64,000 nt of DNA from Eutypa lata (lineage: Eukaryota > Ascomycota > Sordariomycetes > Xylariales > Diatrypaceae): assembly GCA_022661535.1 (NCBI GenBank), contig JAKULF010000002.1, forward strand, positions 744,001-808,000, written 5' to 3'. Below the pieces are notes generated by a model. That model was not told the DNA's origin, made no database searches, and saw only the letters and a program-made list of their open reading frames with translations. Shown here in pieces: positions 11,325-21,892 of this stretch. A program made the translations under genes and the position numbers. The first letter of the stretch is position 1. Each line of letters opens with the position of its first letter.

Positions 11325-12719
11325 ATGTTTACCACACTTCGATCGAATAGCATATCCAATGGGGCTTACTCAGTCCAGAAAACATCAGCTCCTTTTGATA
11401 AGAAAGGACAGCGGAAGTTGGCCTGGCTAGCCTGTGTAAATTGTCGTGTCAGCAAGGTAAGCCCAGTTATATCATTCATCATCTCATTCTAGGAGCCCTT
11501 TGGTAACAATATCCTCTAGGTTAAATGTAGCGGCGAGCAGTCTGGATGTCAGCGATGCAGCGAGAAGGCAATAGATTGCTGCTATCCCAATGACAGGAGG
11601 GGGAGCAAACCCTCGAAGCGCAATACGTCGTCTAGTAAAACAGGATCAGAATCAAATGAATTAATAGCACAAGATGGAGCGCTAGATTCTTCTGCCGGAG
11701 TTCCCGCATCTAAATCCCGGAGCACCTTTGGCTCTCAATTCGAGCCCATACAAAATGCATCTTCACATCATATCCCGGCCATTGCCACTGGTGAATTGGC
11801 ATCACAGAGCACAGCCGACGAACATTGTTACAGCACGTTGCTAAGTGATCTATGGAATTGTCCACAGCATGAGGACAATCGGGATGCCGGGTCCTGGCGG
11901 TCGTTGGCAACACCGGATACCCCTCTCGCAAGTCCAATTTTTGATAGTTTTCCTAATCCCGACGGCCAAGTGGGCTCAGATCCCATTCACTCAGCGCAAC
12001 CAACTCACGTCAGGACACCTCTCAGCATAGATGGAATCTGTTTCTGTTCCTCGGATGTCGTCGGTTTATATGAACATATCCAGATGACACTTGTGTGGAA
12101 GGTGCGTGACGAAGCTTCCACCGCAGACACGCTACTTCAAGATCAGAAAAGGGCACTGTCGGATTGCAGATCTCTTCTCAAGTGCGATTCTTGCAGGTCT
12201 CAGTCCAAGCACATCACTCTTCTCACAGCTATGTGCGAGAAGGTATTGTCCAGTATGGAAATCTTGTACGAAACTCGAGCATCATGCTTTCGTCGAAATA
12301 GTAGACTCGATGCCAGGGCTATGATAGGGGTGGCAGGAGACAGTATGAATATAGATTTTGCGCAAAGAAGGTCCAAGGAGAGTTTTCGTGCTGGGATCAC
12401 ATATGGACCCCAACAGAGACAACCTCAAGATGACCGTCACTTTGATGAAAGCCTAACAAGAGATGTTAGCCGTGGAAGCATTGAAGATCAGAGCAATACG
12501 GACGCCAACCACAAGGTCACGATTGGAGAGTGGCAGCTCGACGATGACGACGAAGTTTTGGTTTTTCGGGGACTCGTTTCGGCGAGGGTAACGCAGCTCT
12601 CGGGTTTGGTAACCACATTGGAGGGAATCGCCAACGAGCATCAGTGGCCACATCTACATTCTGATTTGTGCGACATGCGAGAACGCTGCGACTCGCTTTC
12701 GCATCGAATAGGAGTTTAA
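11325..12719 (+). CDS. Zn2Cys6 transcription factor, probable cluster regulator
   Basis: DNA-binding regulator of 443 aa from two exons, 11325-11456 and 11520-12719. The intron interrupts the zinc cluster itself. After splicing, the spacing is C-x2-C-x6-C-x6-C-x2-C-x6-C, starting at CVNC (residue 37), exactly the fungal binuclear cluster. The N-terminus is basic (KKGQRK). The C-terminal half has a pattern resembling the AflR-family C-terminal region (CFCSSDVVGLYEH, then LLKCDSCRS and LLTAMCEKVLSSME), as is common in secondary-metabolite regulators. It acts in the nucleus and probably as a dimer. The gene is convergent with the GMC oxidoreductase, with only 77 bases between the stop codons. 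Pathway-specific control of the diterpenoid cluster is inferred from location. Direct CGG repeats in its own promoter would permit autoregulation, but this is untested. Confidence 0.9.
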
Positions 12720-12796
12720 GTTAATAACCACAATAGCACTACTCCTGCCCGTCGTACACGCAAATGTGATATCTTTATTTTAACGTACTGAGATCT

Positions 12797-14560
12797 CTAA
12801 GACTTGAACCCAGCCTTTATAATCTCCGCCGCAGTCCCTGCCAATGCATATACAGAAGATTGTAAGTGACAAGTTGTAATTACAGGTATTGTGCTACTAT
12901 CGATAACACGAAGCCCATCGACCCCCTTCACGCGGAACTCCGAATCAAGCACCTTTCCCATCGACACGGTGCCAACCGGATGATGGTACGACTGTGCGCC
13001 CTGCCGGAAAACATCGTCGAGCGTCAAATTCGGGCCGGGGAACAATTCGCCAGTGTTGATCCGAGAGAGCGCCTCGGATCGCGTGATGTTGAGGAGACGC
13101 TCAAATCCATATCGGATAATGGCGTTGTCCGCCGACGAACCGTAGTAATTTGAATCTATGAGCGGGTCGTCTCGCCAGTTCGGCGAGTTGAGCCTCACGG
13201 TCCCCGACGCTTCCGGTTGGACGAGGGCCACGAAGGCGGTCACCGCGTTGAGGTCTGCGAATTGCGGTAGGAAGGAAGATCCCGCGTACTGGTACGCCAG
13301 GAAAGGTCGGTCCTTGGGGAGGCTTAGATGAAAGGACACATTCGCCTCCGGTTCGAAGCTCCTTAATATGTCGTCCGGGATACGCTCTGTGAGGAATGTA
13401 GATGATTGCGGCCCGGGTTGAGAGAGGGGACCACCGCCTGTCTTTTCATATTGCTCCTCGAATGCTGCAAGCAGCGTCTCGTTGGACAGTGAAGCCGCCG
13501 TGATGATTTCCGGTGGGACCTGCATCACATTTACGAGCCTGTGATGGTCAAACAGATTCGAACCAACCTCGGGACTATCTTTGACTACCCGTACGCCAAC
13601 TTGTTCTAGGTGGTCCTGAGGCCCTATCCCGGACAGGAGTAGCAGCCTCGGAGAATTGATGGCCCCTGCACTCACGACAACCTCCTTCGCAGCGACTGCC
13701 GTCGCAATATCTCCGTCACTCGAAACATAGTCCACGCCGACAGCCCTCGGGGCTTCCGAGCCACTTTCATCAAAGTTGATTTTGACGACTCGAGAGCTGT
13801 GAAGAATATTCACATTCGGCTTCCCAGCAGCACGCGAACCATACGCGAGCCAAGCATACGAGCGAGTCCCATTAGAATTGCGAACAGCATGAGGGCCGCC
13901 CTTGACCAGCCCAATACCAGCACCGCTCGTCAAATCCGCCTCCACGGCCGGCTGGCGCGGGTCATTCAACCACGCGTTCCAAAAGTCCGGCTCGAGCTGC
14001 GAGAGCCTATCCGGTCGCTCATAGCTGACGAACACGGGACCATCCTCGCTGTACACGGACCTGTCGATAGGCTGCCGGTACGGGAGCGGGTCGGGCACGA
14101 AGAGGTTCGCGCTGGCCCGGAACTTCCCGACGAGACGGTCCCAGGCCAGCAGCGGGATGCCCGCGACGGCGGCCCACTCGTCGAACACGGACTTGGCGCC
14201 CCGGCAGTACGCCATGACGTTGATGGCGGAGCCCCCGCCCAGCACGTGGCCCTGGTCGAGGGACGGCGTGGCGCCGCCCAGCGCCGCCTGCGGCACTTCG
14301 GTGAAGTTCCACGAGTACCTGCTGCCCCAGAGCTGCTGGGCGAAGACGGGCGTGGTGATGGACTCGTCATCGCCTGGGTCGGGCCCGGCTTCGAGGAGCA
14401 GGATTGTGAGGTTGGAGGGATCCTCTGATAGCTTGTCGGCGAGGACTAGACCTGCTACGCCCCCTCCCACGATGATGATATCGTATTCGCGCTGCTGCGA
14501 AATTTGGCAGAGGCATAGCGTGATGGTCCAGAGGAGTTGAGAGATGGTCAACCACCTCAT
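12797..14560 (-). CDS. Secreted GMC-family FAD oxidoreductase
   Basis: Single-exon flavoprotein, 587 aa, of the glucose-methanol-choline oxidoreductase family. It begins with a hydrophobic signal sequence (residues 1-18), then the FAD-binding fold with IIVGGGVAG at about residues 29-37 and LLLEAGPD ending the second strand. A second GMC signature is GAINSPRLLLLSGIGP. The catalytic pair is visible as H526/H527 in YHHPVGTVSMG and H565 in TCHLQSSVYALAG. FAD-dependent oxidation of an alcohol with oxygen or another acceptor is expected. Many N-x-S/T sites (for example NLT, NFT, NVS, NET) fit passage through the secretory pathway. In a terpenoid cluster it could oxidise a hydroxyl made by the P450; as a secreted enzyme it might equally be an unrelated lignocellulose oxidase. 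GC-rich codon use in the middle of the gene contrasts with the AT-rich flanks. Confidence 0.93.
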   Translation of the reverse strand: MRWLTISQLLWTITLCLCQISQQREYDIIIVGGGVAGLVLADKLSEDPSNLTILLLEAGPDPGDDESITTPVFAQQLWGSRYSWNFTEVPQAALGGATPSLDQGHVLGGGSAINVMAYCRGAKSVFDEWAAVAGIPLLAWDRLVGKFRASANLFVPDPLPYRQPIDRSVYSEDGPVFVSYERPDRLSQLEPDFWNAWLNDPRQPAVEADLTSGAGIGLVKGGPHAVRNSNGTRSYAWLAYGSRAAGKPNVNILHSSRVVKINFDESGSEAPRAVGVDYVSSDGDIATAVAAKEVVVSAGAINSPRLLLLSGIGPQDHLEQVGVRVVKDSPEVGSNLFDHHRLVNVMQVPPEIITAASLSNETLLAAFEEQYEKTGGGPLSQPGPQSSTFLTERIPDDILRSFEPEANVSFHLSLPKDRPFLAYQYAGSSFLPQFADLNAVTAFVALVQPEASGTVRLNSPNWRDDPLIDSNYYGSSADNAIIRYGFERLLNITRSEALSRINTGELFPGPNLTLDDVFRQGAQSYHHPVGTVSMGKVLDSEFRVKGVDGLRVIDSSTIPVITTCHLQSSVYALAGTAAEIIKAGFKS

Positions 14561-15836
14561 TGTGGGCGATTAAAATTATGTTCAACTGACTGCGAGGAAG
14601 GAGGTTCGGCGAAAGGAGGAGTTATGTGATAAGTCAAGAGACACTTTGATATGATGGATAACCTGGGATTCGACGGGGTGTTGCATTTAACTATACATTG
14701 ACACTTTTAAATACCAGTTCCTATAGTATGCTATACCCGTGTTAAAACCATAACAGTTTTCCCCATAACCCGGTCAGCTTATAAGTGCCCAAGTAAGCAA
14801 AATATCACATCATATGGAAGCGAGCTTGTCTAAGTAAGTATATACATACCTGACATGGGGCATTTCAATCGTCGCTGAGACTGGACTTTCGTTCGAATAC
14901 TACCCCGCGTGAGCTCCCCTTATTCCCTTGAACAAGGGGCCATGGCTTATGGAGCTGAGTAAGCGACACATGCCCCTCCATTAAATCGCGATGTTATCAC
15001 TATTATACACCCGTAACCAGTAAGTATAGGGCTACTTCTTCCCTATTAGCCCCCGCAGTAATTATTATCCAAGCTTTGCTAATTAGTTAAGTAATATGTA
15101 TAGTATAATATGGGATTTCACTCTGACGTTTTTTTGTTTTCTCTTTTGGCATGATTGTGTTCTTCGTTACTAGAGGGCTAAAGTAACCCGAGATCTAAAA
15201 TAGAAATCCGAATGGAGACATGTAGTCCCGTTCATGGTGTTTAGTAACATCATTTGTACTACATGAAGTTTATATACATTACAGTGTTAAAGTGATGCCC
15301 AGTGCCAGTAACAATCCCACGAGGACGAATTTGCCTTGTATTTGGAATAGTGTTGCCCTATGGCCGTGATACCATGCAAAAAACAACCTAGAAAATCTCA
15401 GACCTAGTATGAGAAAGATCCCTCTGATTCACTAGGTACAGACGAAGACAGAACAACTGGTAGTATTTTGGATTGGATTTGCATTATCTGGCATCTATGG
15501 CAGCAGCTGAGCAACTCACTGAAGGCCCTCTCTTCTTTTTTTAATCGCCCTAAATCAAACAAACGTGTCCACCCCTATAGGTATCTCAAAGAGTAAAATG
15601 GATCCCTAGTACGCCTTGGACGCCGGCCCTTGCCTGATACTATGTGAAATGGTATGTACGTGCATTTTGTACCTTTAGGTAAGCTCTCACCACTGGTGCT
15701 ATGAGACCAATGATCCTCTGATGGCCCCGTGACCACTGGTGTAACTCTAGGAGCAAAGGTAGGACCTCATGATATATGTACACAGCAGAATGGAGCATTG
15801 CTGACTCGGAACATTGCCGGTTAGGACTGAAGTTTA
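14561..15836. other. Intergenic spacer at the right edge of the cluster
   Basis: 1.28 kb, AT-rich. No coding sequence seen. GACCGGG occurs on the minus strand at 14769-14775, about 210 bases upstream of the GMC start. I see nothing else that can be named. Confidence 0.45.
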
Positions 15837-17768
15837 TCACTTCATGCCAGGAAATGAGGGTGGTGGAATAGGGGTTCGCTTGACCTCAGTAGGTGGAGAA
15901 TAGGTCGTAGCTTCTTTTCTGCTCTTCCTTTCCTTCTTCTCTTTCTTGTCCTTGCTCTTTGTCGCGGGCGCAGCCTTGGATGGGGTATTGGTGGGTACGG
16001 ATGCGCTAGAAGTCAGTAGCGCGAAGTTGGGTGCCGCGATAGGGGTCTCCTTCATAACGCTCGCTGGCTTGGAAGCTTGTGAGCTGGAGACCTTCGACTT
16101 AGAAGCTCCCGATGGCGTACTAGCTGGGACACTCGCCGTTTTGGCACTAGATGCCGGCTTGACTGACTTGCGTCTCTTTGAAGTCTGCTCCGAAGATGCT
16201 GGCTCCTTGGGTGGTGAGGGCTGTAGCTTTTGCTCATCGCCCGGCTGCTTTCGCTTCAGCTTTGAGTTTGCAACGTGTGCTTCCGATTTCTTAGAAGGGC
16301 TAGATATGGTGGGCAATGAAGATGTGGGTGCATCGGCCATTTCCTCATCAGAATCACTCTCTGATTCACTTTCTGAATCTGATGACTCGGAAGAATCATG
16401 TGCAGTCGGTCTGGCTACATTTTTTGTGCGAGTCGCCATCGGGCTTGGCTTCGCGATTTGAGGGGTTGGTACGCCAATTGGGGTGAAGCGAGCCCGAAGA
16501 CCCTGTGGCTGCTCACGAACTCTTTTAGGTTGAGGAGCGTATTCGTCTGACGCGGTAGAGCTGACAGTACCCCCAGGACCGAACTGAGCCATCCGTCGCA
16601 GATGCACAGTAGAGTCGATACCACGATTCACTTGAATGGCTGATTAGTATTGAGCTGGTAGCGGGGTGGGAAAGAAAATATGACTCACATGTGTTGTATT
16701 TATCACCTCCTTTCGATGGAATCAATAATTGGATCTGGGTGTTTGTAGCATTGGCCTCAAGGTCCAATCCATAATTATCCCCCTGGTGATTTAAGATGGG
16801 GTTCCCGGCTGTGGCCTTGGCAAGATCGATTTCCATCTCCTTTATGACAGTGATGGGTAGAGAGGATGGTGCGGTAAAGTACCATACTTGTTTGCCGTCC
16901 AAGTTGGTTCTGCTGAAGAAATCGGAGACCTCTTTACCAGGGTTTTCGGATGAAGCTTTGCGCAGCGTGAAATCTGAGCTGTTCAGCCAGTTAGACCGAC
17001 CCCTACATCCGAAAGTTGTTAGATTATCTAAATAAAAAACCACCGAGAAAAATGGGATACTTACAGCTGGGAATCGGAGCTCGCAGCAGTGCCATTGACC
17101 CTAGCAACGGTAGTGTTTTTGCTGTTCCCATCCTTATCACCCTGCTCGTCAGAATCGCTCTCACTGCTGCCAGAGGATTCATCACTATCGCTCTCATCTG
17201 CACGGCCGTTCTGGGTCTTTGCAGTCTTATGCTTCTTAGTGCTGGCCTTAGCACCAGTCTGCTCTTCTTCATCGCTTTCACTAGTACTACCTTCGCTCTC
17301 AGATGAGGTCTCGGATTCGCTACCATCGACTGACTTCGCTGTAGCATGGGTCTTCGGCGCAACCTTGTTGCTAGGAGCTGAAGCAGATTCTGATTCGTCC
17401 TCAGATTCGGAATCGGACCCTGTTGCGGACTCTGACTCCGATTCAGGCTTGATAGCGACTTTTGAAGGCTTGCGTGCTGGTTGCGACTGTGGTTTCGTGC
17501 CATTCACCTTCGAGTCAGATCCTTTCTTGCTGGCCAATTTCGCATCCAGCTTCTTCTTGGCAGCATCTAAGTCGTCATCGTCGCTGTCACTTCCGCTGCC
17601 ACTACTACTAGTTTCATCCGAGCTTTCACTATCACTTGAATCTTGCGCAAACTTCTTGGCAGTACTTTGCGAATGGCCGGCCGTGGGCTTGGGTCCAGCA
17701 GAGGCCTTCTGACCTCGGATGGATGAGGCCATCTTGTCCAAGGACCCCAGTTTCACCCGAGGCGCCAT
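15837..17768 (-). CDS. rpa34: RNA polymerase I subunit RPA34.5-like protein
   Basis: Nuclear protein of 603 aa from three exons on the minus strand: 17768-17065, 17002-16689 and 16630-15837. The N-terminal 230 residues are a Ser/Asp/Glu-rich, Lys-interspersed acidic tract (SRP40/Nopp140-like low complexity, rich in predicted CK2 sites). The central part, restored by the two splices, matches the RPA34.5 family: KQVWYFTAPSSLP, a strand-rich block ending QIQLLIPSKGG, then a basic region. The C-terminal part is Ser/Lys/Pro-rich and ends in a basic KKEKKERKSRKEA segment. RPA34.5 pairs with RPA49 to form a TFIIF-like module on Pol I that aids elongation of rRNA. The long N-terminal acidic extension is unlike the short yeast subunit and could be a lineage feature. 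A general nucleolar phosphoprotein is the alternative call. Confidence 0.75.
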
Positions 17769-18683
17769 GATAAGGTAAGATTTCTAATCGTTGATGTTTG
17801 AAGTGGTAGGCCGTTAAGGTTTGGGAAAACGTTAAGGTTGTCGGCAGTTTGGAGGTTGTGATTGCGTCGATAACTGTGTAGTTGCAAGGTTGTCCACGAT
17901 TAGTAGAAGGTGACTAAGTCGTAGTTATTTATCGCAACGAGAATGTTGGCACCATCTACAGATAAAAAGGTAAGGTCGTTAGTAATTGAAGAAGTGGTGT
18001 AATTGTTGGGGTGTATGGAGATTATATGGTTGTCGATGTTCCAACCCAATAAGTATGAAAACTTATGTATCCATGTTTTGGGAAGTGAGGGGTTGTTAAC
18101 GTTGGAAGTGAGCAGCTCGTTAATATTCACGGAAGCGACGAGCTTGTTCACAATCGGGGTATCGACAAAGATTGTCGAATCGGCTGTAGGGAGAAAATAA
18201 CAGAAGACTTTACATACCAAGATAATAGAAATATAGCCAACAGTCAGCACAGATTGATAACAATGTAGGTCAATAATGCTGCGACAACATGGCACAACAA
18301 GTTGTGGTTCAATCCGAAAAGTGAAAGATCGTGAACTTTAACGCGCCGTCACGAAAAATTAAAACTGCAGAGGTGGGACGCGCTGAGAAAATAATTGGCT
18401 GGCTTCAGATGGTGTACCTGTGTACGTACCTTTTCAGCTATGGTGGGGCCTGCTGATGTCCTCTGGGGCATGGGGGTGGAAAACGTTAAAGATTAATAGA
18501 AGCATAGGCCACCATCTCATGCTACCCAGAACTACCTAGCTACCTAAAGCTAGGCTGGCTAGGTACCTGTAAACTATATTTTTCTAACTTCTTATCTCAG
18601 ATAGATACCTTTGAGCTGCTCTCATGCTGTCATTGTCATTGATGGTAAGGGTATAGAAATATCTGGACGAACTTTATACCAAA
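17769..18683. promoter_or_regulatory. Divergent promoter of RPA34.5-like and GRC3 genes
   Basis: 915 bases between two head-to-head ribosome-biogenesis genes. The left half is TTG/GTT-rich on the plus strand; a 131-codon open frame on the minus strand (17900-18295) has no motif and looks incidental. Near 18352 there is an AAAAATTAAAA run that weakly resembles an RRPE element; a clear PAC element was not found. Short TACCTAG/CTAGGTA words cluster at 18530-18570. Confidence 0.45.
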
Positions 18684-21243
18684 ATGTATAAGAGAGATAG
18701 TACATATAACTATTCGTCACCACATAATAAACGAAGGGGGCATGAGATCGTCCCTTCAACACAACGTGGGTTCATATTGCTTCTTTCCATTATCTAGTAT
18801 TCTCTAACAAAATTGCTAGCTGCAACCAGGAGTGCATTTGCTCTACGTGAAAGGCTTTTAACTGGACAACCCATCTCCAGTCCTGCCATCACTACTACCG
18901 CTGTAGAAACACAGTCCACTCACATTCAAACTCAAGAAACAGCAAGTCCAAGGAGACCAAAGAGGACTCGTCTTGCATATGCCCCATCCAATCGTCAAGA
19001 CAGCCGGGATGGACCAGAGGAAGCTCCAAGTGCTCTACTCCATACTGCAGAGCTAGGGAAGCGGGTGCCTATAGAGCCACCACCTGCTTTACCTAAAGAG
19101 TCTGCAACCCCCTTAAGCAATAAGGAGACTCCCATCGAACCCCCGCCCATTCTATTCTCAAACTTCAACCTTTCCAGGAGCGATCACCTGAACAAGAAGA
19201 AAGATGGAAGGGTGCATCTGAAACTTATTAATGGAGAGGTTTGTCCAGCCAAAGCCCCTAAAGGATTAAGCTTACCATCCGATGTAGCGATTGGTTATTT
19301 TAGGTAGTTATGGAATCCATGTTACTTGTGGTAAACTCACAGTCAACGGTGCGACTTTATGGAAGTCGAAGAAAATCCATTGGGTAGACGCACCTTATTG
19401 CCATGCCCTCCCGGTCATTCGCTGTCATGAAATGTGCCATTTTGATCTTCGCGCCCATCCAGGAGCTTCGACATTAAGGGATTTAGGGAGGCTCTCTCCC
19501 CACTTTCGCAGACTCTGGAACGATACCTCTGAATTATCTGATTCAACCTTCAAAATTGTAAGTGACCTGTCTCTGTGATGTCACTTCTAAGCCTAATATT
19601 TGTTCCTCTAGCTATATACCTCTGAAGATGGCCCAAAAAGGGCATTGTTACAGGAGCTTGTCTCCCCTGCTGAGTGGAACAAGGAGATGGAGAGGCTGGT
19701 CAACGATTCAGTTTCGAGCCCAATTTCAGTCATGATTACCGGGCCGAAATCTTCCGGCAAGTCAACTTTCGGCAAACTCCTAGCCAACAGGCTTATCACC
19801 CATCCGTCAAGGAACACCAAGACTAAGAGGCTACCTGATGTGGCTATATTGGACCTTGACCCAGGGCAGCCAGAGTACGGCGTGCCTAGCCAAATCTCCC
19901 TCATCCGCTTCACCGAGCCAGTGTTGCAACCATCGTTTTGCCACCCCTCGTCTGGCATAGGAGGCTTTGAGGTAATTCGGTCTCACTCTCTGGCATCCAT
20001 ATCTCCTGCCTCTGATCCCGACCTCTACATTGAGGCCGCACGAGATCTTGTGACGCATTACCGCAATGTCCTAGGCACGTCTTCGTTGATAATTAACACC
20101 CCTGGTTGGATACAAGGCACCGGACTAGACCTTTTAACGTCTCTAATCAGCGATCTGCGACCTACGGAGGTGGTGTATATGTCTCAGACTGGCCCGGCTG
20201 AAGCGGTGGAGTCCCTACAGGAAGCGTGTAGAACAACAACTTTCTCGACTCTCCCATCCCAAGCCGCGCAGTACACCTCACGGACTGCAGCTCAATTGCG
20301 TGCCATGCAGACCATGTCGTACTTCCACGCAGAGGCCGACGTTGACAACCAGCTGATGAAGTGGAACACCGAACCCCTAACCACTGTACCCCCATGGGTA
20401 GTAAGCTACGCGGGCGAAAACCGCGGCATCTTCGGCATCACGTTGTACGACTACCAAGCATCGCCAGAACTCCTCGCCGACGCGATCAACGGCACCGTCC
20501 TAGCAGCCGTCGAAGTCGAAAGCCCCCTGGCATTCCGCGACCTTGTAAACCGCCAAGCGGGGAGCAGAACCGAAAATGACGACAACAATGACGTAGATGC
20601 GACGAGAATGGATATAGACGACGACAACAGCGACAATGACAACAACAGCCAGAAGCCAGTCACGGCATTGTCACTCGACGAACTCCAGAAGCAGATAACG
20701 ACCGCGACGCCAGCAGAGGAACTCCCCCTGATAAACGGCAGCGCGACGACGACGCACGGAACCACGCTCGATCCCCGGTACTCGCGCTTCCTCGGCCTAG
20801 TGCTGGTCCGCGGCATCGACGTCCGGGCGAAGGCACTGCAGCTGTTGACGCCGATCCCGGCCGCGACCATCGAAGGGGTTGGCGCGAGGGGCGGTGCGAT
20901 CGTGCTCGTTAGTGGGAAGCTCGATCCGGCTAGCTGGGCATATACTGAGGATTTGTACTATAGCCGTCATAATGGCGATAGGGGGGGTGACGGGGGTGGG
21001 AATGGCAATGACGAGAATGGAGCTGGGGAGGGAGAGGAGGATGAACTGATGGATGGTGTCGATGATGGTACGGATGCCGAATCTTCTGAGGTCGAGGGTG
21101 AGGACGGGGATGGGGATGGGGAATCAGACCCTAGCCCCACCCCGTGGATCGAGGTGCTACATGGGAACCAGAAACGTGGCGTTGGATCAAAAGTGTGGAG
21201 GGTCCGGCGCGATCTAGGACGGACGGGGAATGCGGCTGGGTGA
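18684..21243 (+). CDS. grc3: Polynucleotide 5'-hydroxyl-kinase GRC3
   Basis: Nuclear/nucleolar ATP-dependent 5'-OH RNA kinase that works with the endonuclease Las1 in ITS2 removal during pre-rRNA processing. Four exons, 18684-18765, 18820-19238, 19288-19557 and 19612-21243, give 2403 nt (800 aa). The second splice joins LINGE to RLVILGSYGI, as the family requires, and the third joins KI to LYTSEDG. The CLP1/Grc3 Walker A motif is GPKSSGKST at residues 301-309, followed by the DLDPGQPEYG block, INTPGW, and the C-terminal LGLVLVRGID segment. Two Asp/Asn/Glu-rich insertions (around 20575-20650 and 20970-21130) break up the C-terminal region. The start is the only ATG that fits a 54-nt intron with a TCTAAC branch site; exon 1 is therefore the least certain part. 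Confidence 0.92.
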
Positions 21244-21892
21244 TTTGTTTCTCACTTAGTTATTATTAAAGCCTTACTCGATAATTGTGTGCGGACTTTA
21301 TGGTCATATTCAATACGCCTGTTTCAAGAAATCAAACCTTGATATTTCAATGCGGAGGATTATGTCTAGGATATTTGGATGTCAAATGAAACATGGACAA
21401 TGGATTGAGCGACAGGTGGTTTGCTATGATGCACAAGATATATACGTCTCGTTCAATTTCAGTGTTGGGGGGGTTGAGCGTAACTATCAACCAATGAACG
21501 GGATAATCGTGGGGGGGAGGTTGGGGGTTTCAAAAGTGCCCAATCTAGGACCTCAGGATGATACTATCTATTCCCCCAAAATGACTTTTTTGCCGAAGTA
21601 TACCAATATTTACACAAGCGACGCTAGTTCATAGTTATGTATCTAGACAAGATAGTTGTTGCCTAAGTTGATTCACCTACATGTGAGCTGATTCGCCTAG
21701 TCTTGATCGTGGCGTTCGGGCGACGCAACCCCTCCACTTCAGTTTCAGCTTTCCTCTCTTCTTTAGTTATTCCTATTATCTTGAGTCCGCCCAGGTTACA
21801 TCTCTGCCTGTTCCGAGTTTAATCTTTCCGAATTACCTCAACCGAAAACCGTACCCCTATCATAGTCGTCTTGTCCAAATATACCTCTTGCG
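21244..21892. other. Intergenic spacer
   Basis: About 650 bases. The 115-codon open stretch from 21287 has no motif and no ATG-supported start. The second half is pyrimidine-rich and looks like the promoter and 5' leader of the broken ankyrin gene. Confidence 0.4.

Noticed and set aside
13799..14540. Plus-strand open frames opposite the GMC oxidoreductase
   Set aside because: Antisense shadows of a GC-rich segment; the GMC protein is intact on the other strand.
17900..18295. 131-codon minus-strand open frame upstream of RPA34.5
   Set aside because: Lies in the divergent promoter; no domain, and low-complexity TTG/GTT texture explains the open frame.
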